35,148 nucleotides of DNA, from contig CAMDOT010000036.1 of NCBI GenBank assembly GCA_945903635.1, forward strand, positions 1 to 35,148, given 5' to 3'. The position numbers and the translations under genes were made by a program. This document shows, one piece after another, positions 7,152 through 15,077 of this stretch. Every line of letters begins with the position of its first letter. The first letter of the stretch is position 1. Origin of the DNA: Rhizobium sp. Q54. GTDB taxonomy: Bacteria; Pseudomonadota; Alphaproteobacteria; Reyranellales; Reyranellaceae. The notes beneath the pieces were generated by a model, which saw only the letters and a program-made list of their open reading frames with translations, did no database searches and was not told the origin of the DNA.

Positions 7152-9397
7152 CGCGGCAGGCCGAGGCCGCGCTGGGCGATCAGGCCGCGCTGGATCTCGT
7201 TGGTACCGAGCGAGATCACCCACATCAGGGAATGACGGAGCTTCTGCTCCAGCCGTCCGCGCATCGGCGCCTCAGGACTGCCCGCCGAGAGCGTTCCCGC
7301 GAGCCCGAGAATGTCGAGCGCTGACTGGCAGAACCGCTCCATCAGTTCGCCGCCGAACACCTTGGCGATTGCCGCCTCCCAAGTGGGCTCGGCGCCCTGG
7401 GCCAGGATAGTCACGGGGTTGACCGAGAGCTGCCGGCCCGCTTCGAGCTGGGCCGCATAGCCGCCGATCGTGTCGCGCACCACCGGATCGAGGCGCATCG
7501 GCCGGCCGTCGACCTCGAGGGTGCGGACGTGATCGCAGAACTCCTCGAACTGCCGGGCCAGCTTGGCGAGGATGGTGGCGCCCACGAACGCCCGTTCCGT
7601 TCCCAGGGAGCCCGTTAGTACTTCCCAGCCGCGGTTGACCTCGCCGACCAGCGCGTCAGCGCCGACGCGCACGTCGTCGAAGAAGGTGTTGCAGAATTCG
7701 CCGTCGTACATCGTCTTGATCGGCGTCCGCGTGATGCCCGGCGTATCGGTGCGGACGATGAACATGCTGATGCCGGCATGCAGCGGCTTGGAGTCCGGAT
7801 CCGTCCGGGCGGCCAGCCACATGTAGTCGCCCCAATAGGTCGTCGTCCAAATCTTCTGGCCGTTGATGACCCAGCCGTCCCCGTCGCGCTCCGCCTTGGT
7901 CCGGAGCGAGGCCAGGTCGGAACCGGAATTCGGCTCGCTGTACCACATGCCGTAGACGACCTCGCCGCGCCTGATCTCGGGCAGATAGCTCTGCTGCTGC
8001 TCGGCCGTGCCATGGATCATCCAGGATGCGGCCTGGATCGGTGCGCCCGCGCGCGGCGCATCCGCGCGGTTCAATTCTTCCATCAGCGCCAGCATTTCAT
8101 AGGGCGATCGTTCGAGGCCGCCGAACTTCCGGGGCCAGGTCAACGCCAGCCAGCCGGTCGCGCCCAACGCGCGGGCGAAATCGGGATCGTGCTCGCGGTG
8201 TGTGCTGGGATTTGCTTCGTAGGCGGCGCGGCGCTCGGCGGGCCAATGCTCGGCGAGCCACGACCGCACCTGCGCCCGGAAGGCATTGCCTTCCCCGCCG
8301 AGGTCGAACTCCGGCAGCCCAAGGGCCTTCTCGCCGAGATAGCGTTGGGCGAGTTCTTCCCGGGCGTGCCGTCCGCCGCCGTGGCGGGTGACATCGAGAT
8401 GCACGCGCTTGAAGTGGCGCGGTGCCTCGTGATCCTCGGCGTAGCCGATCGCGCCGAACGCGTGATGCGTTTCCAACGACACCTGCCGCAAGGTGGCGTT
8501 GGCGTGGGCAAAAGCTGCTGACGTAAAAGTGCGCCAGTCGGCAATGCCACGATCATAATGCGTGGCGGCGTTATCGATCGAGAACTGCACACCCATGAGT
8601 CCCATCAGGTTGTTCGCCAGCTTGTGCTGGATGGCCTGGAAGCGTCCCACCGGCTGGCCGAACTGCTTGCGTTCCTTGACGTAGGGAATGACGAGCTCGA
8701 AGGCACGATCGGCAGCGCCCCAGGCCCGGGCGGCATGGCCCAGCCTCGAGACCGACAGCAGATCGCTGGCGACACCTGCGCCCACTGGCACGATCGTCGC
8801 TTTTGCCTCGGAGAATTCCACGCTGCAGAGGCCGTCCATCCCCATCGCCCTGGTCGGCGTGATGCGGGTCGCGGCGGCCATTTCGACAATCGCCATCGCC
8901 GCGGCGCTATCGAAGACCACGAGATGGGTGGCCGCCTGGGCGCCGTCGACAAAATGGACCTTCCCCGAGACGCACCCGTTCGCGATGTCTACTCCGCCCA
9001 CGGACCGGTCGGGATCGAGGGCGCCGAATGAAACGCAGGCGCTGGCAGTTCCAGCCTGCAGCGCGGCCTGAAATGCGAGCACCCGCGCCTCCGGCGCGCC
9101 GGCCGACTTCAGGGCCAGATTGACGATCGCCGCGTCCAGCACCGGCACCGGGCAGGCGGCCCGACCCAGTTCCTGCAGCACGACCAGGATTTCCCGCAGG
9201 CCGCCGGCCGCAGCATCGGCGCCCAGCATGGCGTAGCCCTGCTCGGCGAGCACGCGCCAGATCCGCGTAAGTTCGCCGGGCTGCCCGGCGAGGCCAACCG
9301 CCTTGTCGGCCGGCCAATGCTGCTTCAGGAGGCCGCGGACGGCATCGCGCAGCATCGTCCGCTCCTGGTCGCTCGGAAAATCGACGTGTGAATCCAT
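7148..9397 (-). CDS. Double-length acyl-CoA dehydrogenase (two ACAD domains in tandem)
   Basis: The protein has 749 residues, about twice a normal acyl-CoA dehydrogenase. The first ACAD-like domain covers about residues 1-345 and the second about 365-749. The second is the better conserved: YGMWYSEPNSGSDLASL, a WVINGQKIWTTTYWGDY segment and a C-terminal GTNEIQR FAD-contact motif. The first has an HHAFGAIGYAEDHEAP segment typical of the C-terminal ACAD helices but lacks a clear central EPxxGSD motif. This resembles the paired alpha and beta subunits of heterotetrameric ACADs for bulky acyl-CoAs, here joined. The ATG at 9397 has AAGGA nine bases upstream; a TTG at 9403 is possible. The substrate is unknown. 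A promoter with an embedded palindrome lies upstream. Confidence 0.87.
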   Translation of the reverse strand: MDSHVDFPSDQERTMLRDAVRGLLKQHWPADKAVGLAGQPGELTRIWRVLAEQGYAMLGADAAAGGLREILVVLQELGRAACPVPVLDAAIVNLALKSAGAPEARVLAFQAALQAGTASACVSFGALDPDRSVGGVDIANGCVSGKVHFVDGAQAATHLVVFDSAAAMAIVEMAAATRITPTRAMGMDGLCSVEFSEAKATIVPVGAGVASDLLSVSRLGHAARAWGAADRAFELVIPYVKERKQFGQPVGRFQAIQHKLANNLMGLMGVQFSIDNAATHYDRGIADWRTFTSAAFAHANATLRQVSLETHHAFGAIGYAEDHEAPRHFKRVHLDVTRHGGGRHAREELAQRYLGEKALGLPEFDLGGEGNAFRAQVRSWLAEHWPAERRAAYEANPSTHREHDPDFARALGATGWLALTWPRKFGGLERSPYEMLALMEELNRADAPRAGAPIQAASWMIHGTAEQQQSYLPEIRRGEVVYGMWYSEPNSGSDLASLRTKAERDGDGWVINGQKIWTTTYWGDYMWLAARTDPDSKPLHAGISMFIVRTDTPGITRTPIKTMYDGEFCNTFFDDVRVGADALVGEVNRGWEVLTGSLGTERAFVGATILAKLARQFEEFCDHVRTLEVDGRPMRLDPVVRDTIGGYAAQLEAGRQLSVNPVTILAQGAEPTWEAAIAKVFGGELMERFCQSALDILGLAGTLSAGSPEAPMRGRLEQKLRHSLMWVISLGTNEIQRGLIAQRGLGLPR

Positions 9398-9421
9398 GGT
9401 CAAATCCTTCCCGGGGATCAG

Positions 9422-9450
9422 AAATTAATTGGTCGGACCATTTGTATCAA
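9422..9450 (-). promoter_or_regulatory. Predicted promoter of the acyl-CoA dehydrogenase gene with embedded operator
   Basis: On the minus strand TTGATA (9445-9450) and TAATTT (9422-9427) are separated by 17 bases. The perfect palindrome TGGTCGGACCA (9430-9440) fills the spacer, the position at which a bound repressor would block polymerase. The palindrome matches the site at 6291-6301 in nine of eleven positions or better, depending on strand. Confidence 0.6.
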
Positions 9451-9485
9451 GGGCCATATAGGGGAATTTCTGGCTCCACGGGGCT

Positions 9486-9513
9486 TTGATAGTTATGGTC
9501 TGACCTTTATAAG
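9486..9513 (+). promoter_or_regulatory. Predicted promoter of the enoyl-CoA hydratase operon with embedded operator
   Basis: TTGATA (9486-9491) and TATAAG (9508-9513) are separated by 16 bases. The spacer holds TGGTCTGACCT (9496-9506), a near-perfect copy of the palindrome found in the opposing promoter at 9430-9440. The start codon of the first gene is at 9558, with a GGGAG site upstream. Confidence 0.6.
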
Positions 9514-9557
9514 AAAAGCCGACGGCAAACCAAGATACTTTCCGGGAGCGGCGCTCG

Positions 9558-10364
9558 ATGACCGACTATTCGAACTACGAATGCCTCAAGGTGGAGGTCG
9601 CCAACAGGCTGGCGACGGTCACGTTCAACCGGCCCGACGCCTATCACGCGATGAACCAAGAGTTCATCGCCGAACTCCGCCACATCTGGTTCGACCTGTC
9701 GGAGGACCGCGCGGTCAACGCCATCCTGCTCCGGAGCTCAGGGCGCTTCTTCAGTGTCGGCGGCGACGTCAAGGCGATGTCGGCCCGGCCGGGCGGCGAT
9801 TTCCTCAAGGAAGGCGAGATGCACGATCCGGCGCGCAGCCGGCGGCTGGTCTTCAACCTCCTCGAACTCGACAAGCCGATCGTCTGCGCCATCCAGGGCG
9901 ACGCGATAGGCCTTGCCGCCACCATCGCGCTGCTGTGCGACGTGACGGTCGCCTCGCAGACCGCCCGTATCGGCGATCCGCACGCCCGCATCGGCCTGGT
10001 CGCCGGCGACGGCGGGGCGGCGATATGGCCGCTCCTGGTCGGCATCTCGCGGGCCAAGGAATACCTGATGCGCGGCACGCTGATCAACGGCACCGAGGCC
10101 GAGCGCATCGGGCTCGTCAACCATGCCGTCCCGGTCGACGAAGTGCTGCCCAAGGCCACGGCGATCGCCCAGGAACTGGCCGATGGCGCGACCTGGGCGA
10201 TCCGCTGGACCAAGCTCTCAGTTAATCGCCTGCTGAAGCAGAACATGCAGACGATCCTCGACGCGTCGATGTCGCTCGAGCACGCCACGATGCACATGGA
10301 AGACCATCGCGAAGCGACCAAGGCCTTCGCCGAGAAGAGAAAGCCCAAGTTCACCGGCCGCTGA
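9558..10364 (+). CDS. Enoyl-CoA hydratase/isomerase family protein
   Basis: The protein has 268 residues, normal for the crotonase fold. The oxyanion-hole segments are visible: GRFFSVGGDVKAM near residue 70 and IQGDAIGLAATIALLCDVTV near 113-132. The second segment is followed by RIGDPHARIGLVAGDGG, where one of the usual catalytic glutamates is replaced by aspartate or by a neighbouring residue, so hydratase activity should not be taken for granted. It would add water to, or isomerise, a 2-enoyl-CoA made by the divergent acyl-CoA dehydrogenase. It is the first gene of a four-gene plus-strand run (to 13680), with 17 bases to the next gene. Confidence 0.88.
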   Translation: MTDYSNYECLKVEVANRLATVTFNRPDAYHAMNQEFIAELRHIWFDLSEDRAVNAILLRSSGRFFSVGGDVKAMSARPGGDFLKEGEMHDPARSRRLVFNLLELDKPIVCAIQGDAIGLAATIALLCDVTVASQTARIGDPHARIGLVAGDGGAAIWPLLVGISRAKEYLMRGTLINGTEAERIGLVNHAVPVDEVLPKATAIAQELADGATWAIRWTKLSVNRLLKQNMQTILDASMSLEHATMHMEDHREATKAFAEKRKPKFTGR

Positions 10365-10381
10365 CCGCGAGGGCCTTCGAC

Positions 10382-11494
10382 ATGCGCACCAAGACGACGG
10401 AGATGTTCGGCCTCGACGCGCCGATCTTTGCTTTCTCCCATTGCCGCGACGTGGTCGTCGAGGCGACCCGGGCGGGTGGCATGGGTGTGTTGGGAACGAC
10501 CCGCCTCGATCCCGAACAGCTCGAACAGGAACTGCGCTGGATCGACGACCATACCAATGGCCGTCCCTATGGGCTGGATCTCGCGCTGCCCAACAAGATG
10601 GAGAAGGTCCGCGACATGGCGGATCGCGATCTCGTTCTGCCGCGTGAGCACATCGCGTTCGTCGACACGCTGCTGGCCGACGCCGGCATTCCGCCGCTGC
10701 CGTCAGATGAGCATGAAAAGCTCCATCTCGGGTCGCCGGGTTTTCGGCTGACGGCCGAAGGCGGGATGGAGCTGATCGAGGTCGCCCTGAAGCACCCGCA
10801 AATCAAGCTGGTGGTCAGCGCGCTAGGCGTTGCGCCCCCGGACATGGTCGAGCTCCTGCACGCGCACGGCATCAAGGTCGGCGCCCTGGTCGGCAGCGTC
10901 GCCCACGCGCTCCGTCAGCAGCAGGCAGGCATGGACATCCTGGTCGCGCAGGGCATGGAGGCCGGCGCCCATACCGGCAACATCGCCTCGATGGTGCTAT
11001 GGCCGCAGGTCGTCGATGCCGTGGCACCCTTGCCCGTCCTGGCGGCAGGTGGCGTCGGGCGCGGACGCCAGATGGCAGCGGCGCTGGCACTGGGCGCCGA
11101 GGGCGTGTGGTGCGGCTCGATCTGGCTCGGCACCCGCGAAAGCGAACTCTCGCCCGAGATGAAGGAACGCTTCTTCGAGGCGAAATCGGAGGATGCCGTC
11201 CAACGTCGCGTCCTGACCGGCAAGCAATGCCGCATGCTGCGCAGCAAATTCACCGAAGCCTGGGAGGCACCGGGCGCCCCAAAGCCGCTGCCGATGCCCC
11301 TGCAGTCGATGCTGGTCGCCGAGGCGCGATCACGCATCGAACGGGCCCGCAACAAGGACTTCATGACCTACTACGTCGGCCAGATCGTCGGCGACATGAC
11401 GTTCGAAACCTCCGTCCGGAACGTTGTGTACGAAATGCTGACGGAGCTGTCGGACACGTTCGATCGGTTCGAGCAGCAAATGAAAGAAGACTGA
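10382..11494 (+). CDS. Nitronate monooxygenase / 2-nitropropane dioxygenase family flavoprotein
   Basis: The protein has 370 residues. It has a TIM-barrel FMN-binding fold with the family landmarks: VLVAQGMEAGAHTG-like segment (about residues 184-198), VLAAGGVGRGRQMAAALALGAEGVWCGS (about 220-247), and an early AGGMGVLGTT. Family members oxidise nitronates, but many in CoA catabolic clusters act as flavin-dependent enoyl- or keto-reductases (for example IpdC in mycobacterial steroid catabolism). The position between an enoyl-CoA hydratase and a Bug receptor makes a CoA-thioester or ketone substrate more likely than a nitroalkane, but this is inference. Twelve bases separate it from the next gene. 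Confidence 0.85.
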   Translation: MRTKTTEMFGLDAPIFAFSHCRDVVVEATRAGGMGVLGTTRLDPEQLEQELRWIDDHTNGRPYGLDLALPNKMEKVRDMADRDLVLPREHIAFVDTLLADAGIPPLPSDEHEKLHLGSPGFRLTAEGGMELIEVALKHPQIKLVVSALGVAPPDMVELLHAHGIKVGALVGSVAHALRQQQAGMDILVAQGMEAGAHTGNIASMVLWPQVVDAVAPLPVLAAGGVGRGRQMAAALALGAEGVWCGSIWLGTRESELSPEMKERFFEAKSEDAVQRRVLTGKQCRMLRSKFTEAWEAPGAPKPLPMPLQSMLVAEARSRIERARNKDFMTYYVGQIVGDMTFETSVRNVVYEMLTELSDTFDRFEQQMKED

Positions 11495-11506
11495 GGGAGG
11501 ACTCCA

Positions 11507-12475
11507 ATGAGACGCCGCAATCTACTCAAAGCGCTTCCCGGTGCGGGCCTGGCGATCAGTACCCTGTCGCGATCGGCACGAGCCCAGCAACGGATCGTCC
11601 GCATCGTTGTGCCTTACGCCCCTGGCGGCCAGACCGACGCGATGGCCCGACTGCTTGCCGTGCCGATGGACCAGATCCTTGGCTGCCGGGTCCTGGTCGA
11701 CAATCGACCGGGTGCTGCGGCCTTGATCGCCACCAGGCTGGTACAGGCCGCCCCGCCGGACGGAGATACCTTGTTGTTCCACAATTCCGGGTTCGTCGCC
11801 CTGCCGATGTTGTCGAAGGCGGCGACCTACGACCCGGTCAAGGACTTCACGGCCGTCGCCATGATCGGCAACGGTCCAAACTTCCTGATGGTGAACGACA
11901 GCGTGCCGGCCCACACCATGCCCGAGTTCCTGGCTTGGGCCCGCAGCCAGACCGAGGCCATCGAGTGCGCCAACTCGGGCATCAATTCGGGTGGCCACAT
12001 CTCGGCAATGCTGCTGGAGAAGCTGGCGAAGATCAGGTTGCTGAACGTGCCCTACAAGGGCTCCGCCGAGGTGACCCGGGCGCTGCTGAGCGGCGACGTG
12101 AAGATGCAGGTGAGCGTGACCACCGATTCGCTCAATCCCTACATCAAGTCAGGCAAGATCCGTCTCCTCGGCGTGGCAACGACGAAGCGGACGTCGCTCG
12201 CGCCCGATGTGCCGACAATCGGCGAATTCGTGCCGGGATACTCGATAGACGGCTGGTTCGGCATGCTGGCGCCCGCGCACACGCCGCTCGACCGGCGCGA
12301 GACGATGGCTGCCGCCCTCAAGAAGGCGCTGGAGGAACCGCTGATCAAGCAGCGATTTGCCGAGCTGTTCATGGAGATCATCTATCGGGGACCCATCGCG
12401 TTCGAAAAAGACATTGCCGACTCAGCCGTGTACTTCAAGAAAATCGTCGACGAGCTTCAACTGACGCCGATGTGA
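11507..12475 (+). CDS. Bug-family (TctC-like) periplasmic solute-binding protein
   Basis: The protein has 322 residues. A signal peptide with a twin-arginine-like start (RRRNLLK) is likely cut after ARA at about residue 26. The mature protein opens RIVRIVVPYAPGGQTDAMAR, the hallmark of Bug/TctC receptors, which bind carboxylates and related small anions in the periplasm, often together with TctAB permeases. No tctA or tctB is in the window, so the protein may serve a distant permease or signalling system. A strong GGGAGG site precedes the ATG. It lies between enzymes of CoA catabolism, which suggests the ligand is the carboxylate that the operon degrades. Confidence 0.9.
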   Translation: MRRRNLLKALPGAGLAISTLSRSARAQQRIVRIVVPYAPGGQTDAMARLLAVPMDQILGCRVLVDNRPGAAALIATRLVQAAPPDGDTLLFHNSGFVALPMLSKAATYDPVKDFTAVAMIGNGPNFLMVNDSVPAHTMPEFLAWARSQTEAIECANSGINSGGHISAMLLEKLAKIRLLNVPYKGSAEVTRALLSGDVKMQVSVTTDSLNPYIKSGKIRLLGVATTKRTSLAPDVPTIGEFVPGYSIDGWFGMLAPAHTPLDRRETMAAALKKALEEPLIKQRFAELFMEIIYRGPIAFEKDIADSAVYFKKIVDELQLTPM

Positions 12476-12480
12476 CCGGC

Positions 12481-13680
12481 ATGAGCCTGTCGTCCATGAG
12501 TCAGTCGGCCGCCAAGCCCCTCGCCGGCATCCGGGTCGTCGATTTCACCAGCATGATCGCGGGGCCCTACTGCTCCCGCCTGCTCGCGGACTGCGGCGCC
12601 GAAGTCTTCAAGGTAGAAGAACCGAGCGGCGACCACATGCGCAACGGCCGGCCCTTGCGCGGCGAGCACAGTGCCTATTTCGGCCACCTCAACTGCGGCA
12701 AGAAAAGTCTCGCGATAGACCTCAAGAAACCGGAAGGACAGGAGGTCGCGAAGCGCCTGGTCGCCGCCAGCGACATCGTGCTCGAGAACTACCGGCCCGG
12801 CGTCATGCAGCGGCTGGGCCTCGGCTATCCCGCCTTGTCGGCGGTCAAGCCCGACCTGATCTACTGCGCCGTTTCCGGCTTCGGGCAGACCGGACCGCGC
12901 GCCGGCCAGCCTGCCTATGCGCCCGTCGTGCATGCCGCCAGCGGCTTCGATCACACCCAGTTCAAGTATCAGGACGGCCAGGACCGGCCGGCCAAAACCG
13001 GCATCTTCGTCGCCGACGTGTTGGCAGCGGTCTACGCCTTCGGCGCCATCCAGACGGCGCTGGTCGGACGGCTGCGCCACGGCAATGGCCAGTTCATCGA
13101 CGTGGCGCTGATGGACTCGATGATCAACCTGCTGGTCTTCGAATGCCAGGAGGCACAGTTCCCCGGCGATGCGCGCCGCCCCCTCTACGTCCCTCTGGTG
13201 ACGCGCGACGGCTTCGTGATCGTGGCGCCGGTCAACCAGCGCAACTTCGAACAACTCGCCGACGCGGTGGGCCATCCCGAATGGAAGACCGAACCGCCCT
13301 TCGCCGACCACAAGACCCGTGTCGCCAACTGGGATCTTCTGATGGCCGAGATCGAGCAGTGGACACGGACGAAATCCGCCCGCGCGTGCGAAGACATCCT
13401 GATGCGGGCCGGTGTTCCCTGCTCGCGCTATCTCACCCTGTCGGAGGCGATTGCCGACCCGCAGGTCGTCGCCCGAGGCACCATGGCCTATGCGCAGGAT
13501 GGCGCCGGCCGCTTCCTGGTTCCCAATCCGCCCTTCCAGTTCGCCGACGGTTCGGTGGCGATCGACGGCAGAGTTCCGGCGCTGGGCGAAGACACGCGGG
13601 ATGTGCTGGAGAAGATCCTGAAAATGACAGTTGGTGAGATCGCCGCACTGGGCGAGCGAGCCGTCATCTCTCGCGTTTAA
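12481..13680 (+). CDS. CaiB/BaiF-family (family III) CoA transferase
   Basis: The protein has 399 residues, normal for the family. The start region LAGIRVVDFTSMIAGPYCSRLLADCGAEVFKVE is diagnostic. The expected catalytic aspartate is Asp179 in the GIFVADVLAAVYAFGA segment. The enzyme moves CoA between acyl thioesters and a free carboxylate, so it may activate the substrate of this locus. The open frame runs upstream to 10999 without a stop, but that part lies over two other genes and is not coding. The ATG at 12481 comes five bases after the Bug stop; the ATG at 12496 is an alternative. It is the last gene of the operon. A structured intergenic region follows. Confidence 0.92.
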   Translation: MSLSSMSQSAAKPLAGIRVVDFTSMIAGPYCSRLLADCGAEVFKVEEPSGDHMRNGRPLRGEHSAYFGHLNCGKKSLAIDLKKPEGQEVAKRLVAASDIVLENYRPGVMQRLGLGYPALSAVKPDLIYCAVSGFGQTGPRAGQPAYAPVVHAASGFDHTQFKYQDGQDRPAKTGIFVADVLAAVYAFGAIQTALVGRLRHGNGQFIDVALMDSMINLLVFECQEAQFPGDARRPLYVPLVTRDGFVIVAPVNQRNFEQLADAVGHPEWKTEPPFADHKTRVANWDLLMAEIEQWTRTKSARACEDILMRAGVPCSRYLTLSEAIADPQVVARGTMAYAQDGAGRFLVPNPPFQFADGSVAIDGRVPALGEDTRDVLEKILKMTVGEIAALGERAVISRV

Positions 13681-13696
13681 GGGGCGAATGCCGAAA

Positions 13697-13795
13697 GGAC
13701 TCGGTCCTCAATCCTCAGGCGCGCTTTCATGCCTCGTGAACATTCACAAGGCATTGCGGGCGGGTCGAAGAAAACGCAGCACCGAAGGATTGAGG
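13697..13795. terminator. Structured region between convergent genes, candidate bidirectional terminator
   Basis: A perfect 10-bp inverted repeat, CCTCAATCCT (13706-13715) and AGGATTGAGG (13786-13795), encloses an inner hairpin formed by GCCTCGTGAA (13731-13740) and TTCACAAGGC (13743-13752) with one mismatch. A smaller AGGAC/GTCCT hairpin starts at 13697. The CoA transferase ends at 13680 and a minus-strand gene ends at 13801, so the structure lies between two convergent stops. No T-run is present on either strand. Confidence 0.4.
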
Positions 13796-13800
13796 CGCCT

Positions 13801-14145
13801 CTACCGAAGGTCCGCCTTCACGCCATCGAGCCTGAGGCGAAGCCGCGCCACCGTGTAGCGCTGGGGGTTCCTTTTCATCTGGTTCTCCCGCCAGCTCGAA
13901 CGCTGGCCCGCTGGAATGGTGCAGCTGTCCAGCTCGATCCGCGCGCGGGCGAAGAGTCCTGCTTCCATGAAGCTGAGAGCGTGGACCAGGCAGGTCTCTT
14001 CCCAGTGATCCGGCGGCCGCTGCATCTCGTCGAGCCGATTGAGGATCGCCTCGAACATCGCGTGCACTTCGACCTTCTTCTCGGCCGAGTACCTGGCCTC
14101 ATCGAGGGGGCCGGTCGTCGGGAGAATATCGTCACGCTGTGTCAT
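13801..14145 (-). CDS. Hypothetical protein
   Basis: The protein has 114 residues and no family I recognise. It is charged and mostly helical in appearance, with EKKVEVHAMFEAILNRLDEM in the first half and a basic C-terminus (RLRLRLDGVKADLR). There is no signal peptide or membrane segment, so it is probably cytoplasmic. AGGT lies seven bases before the ATG at 14145, which follows the stop of the upstream gene by four bases. The tight spacing suggests that the two small genes form an operon and their products act together. Confidence 0.6.
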   Translation of the reverse strand: MTQRDDILPTTGPLDEARYSAEKKVEVHAMFEAILNRLDEMQRPPDHWEETCLVHALSFMEAGLFARARIELDSCTIPAGQRSSWRENQMKRNPQRYTVARLRLRLDGVKADLR

Positions 14146-14149
14146 TGAG

Positions 14150-14500
14150 CTACCTGAACCCGACCTGGATGGCGACCTCGGCCGTCAGAGGGATCAGCGA
14201 TTGTTTCAGCTTCCCGATCGCCGCGACCAGGGTGTCGAGCTTGTCGGGGTTGTCGGGCACGTCCTTGTTGACGTCCCGAAGGGCGCGGAAGAGATGCAGT
14301 GCATCCATTCCCGCCGGGGCGATCCGCTTGTCGATGGCCTCGCCCAGTCCCGAGGGCACTCGGAAGGGCGTGCTCTTGGGCGCAAGGTGGTCGGCCAGCT
14401 CGAGGCGCAGAAAACGATCGCCCAGCTTGCCCCGCACCTGATCGATCAGACCGGCGATGGATTTCATCTCGTCGTCCAGGCCCTCGACGTCGTCAAACAT
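14150..14500 (-). CDS. Hypothetical protein
   Basis: The protein has 116 residues, no recognised domain, no signal peptide and no membrane segment. It looks helical, with alternating charged and hydrophobic residues (DDEMKSIAGLIDQVRGKLGD near the start, DTLVAAIGKLKQSLIPL near the end). An AAGGA site lies seven bases before the ATG at 14500. It is the first gene of a pair with 13801-14145. The function is unknown. Confidence 0.6.
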   Translation of the reverse strand: MFDDVEGLDDEMKSIAGLIDQVRGKLGDRFLRLELADHLAPKSTPFRVPSGLGEAIDKRIAPAGMDALHLFRALRDVNKDVPDNPDKLDTLVAAIGKLKQSLIPLTAEVAIQVGFR

Positions 14501-14748
14501 TCCGTATCCTTCCTGGGTGCCGCCGCCGACGCGTCAAGGCCGCTCGCGGTATCCCGTCGTCCTCAGCTGAAAGAGCAGGCGGCGATTCGGGCATCAGGCC
14601 CGTCTACCATCCATCATGAGCCGGCTTTTAACTGTGCCACGTAACCGGCCACGACCAACGCGGCGAACTCAGCAGGGCTGAGGGCGGGGGCTGGCATCGC
14701 GGGATGATACGCCGGAACGGGCGGGCTCGAAACCTGCGATCGACGGCT
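14501..14748 (-). other. Intergenic stretch with one possible 27-residue reading frame
   Basis: The only possible gene is a minus-strand frame at 14614-14697 reading MPAPALSPAEFAALVVAGY and ending VAQLKAGS. It lacks a clear Shine-Dalgarno site. It lies in the same frame as the gene ending at 14749, after that gene's TGA, with no further stop between. Its composition looks protein-like, but the evidence is weak. Nothing else was recognised here. Confidence 0.25.
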
Positions 14749-15042
14749 TCAGTCGACGACCCAGGTTTCGTGAGGGCCCTCGATGGCGACGTCGCCGCGT
14801 GTTTCGTGGGGCGGCACCTTGTGCATGCGATGCTGCTTCTGGTTGACCTCGACGAGGCCGTGGCCGCCCTTGACCTCCATGACCGTGCCGCCGAACGGAT
14901 CGCCGTCCGGCACGCTGCCATAGAAGGTGTCGCCGCTCTGCACTCTCGGTGTTTCTGCGTCATCCACCTGGTCGCGTGCGAAAACAAGGACGCTGCCCGT
15001 GGTGAGGACCGAATTGAGCAACGTCGCCTGCCAATTCGCCAT
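14749..15042 (-). CDS. Hypothetical protein
   Basis: The protein has 97 residues and no family I recognise. It begins with a moderately hydrophobic stretch (LLNSVLTTGSVLVFA) that is too weak for a clear signal peptide, then becomes polar, with a glycine-rich middle (GGTVMEVKGGHGLVEVN) and an acidic end. An AAAGG site nine bases before the ATG at 15042 is supplied by a 17-bp tandem duplication at 15044-15077. It follows the small basic gene ending at 15064 by 21 bases. Confidence 0.55.
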   Translation of the reverse strand: MANWQATLLNSVLTTGSVLVFARDQVDDAETPRVQSGDTFYGSVPDGDPFGGTVMEVKGGHGLVEVNQKQHRMHKVPPHETRGDVAIEGPHETWVVD

Positions 15043-15043
15043 A

Positions 15044-15077
15044 TGCCTAACCTTTCTGGGTGCCTAGCCTTTCTGGC
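15044..15077. repeat. 17-bp tandem duplication across a gene junction
   Basis: Units 15044-15060 and 15061-15077 both read TGCCTA(A/G)CCTTTCTGG plus one variable base. The right unit covers the last codons and stop of the upstream small gene; the left unit provides the ribosome-binding region of the gene starting at 15042. Confidence 0.8.

Noticed and set aside
10999..12480. Upstream extension of the CoA transferase frame
   Set aside because: It lies over the flavoprotein and Bug genes in a different frame and has no family similarity. The transferase family starts at the ATG near 12481.
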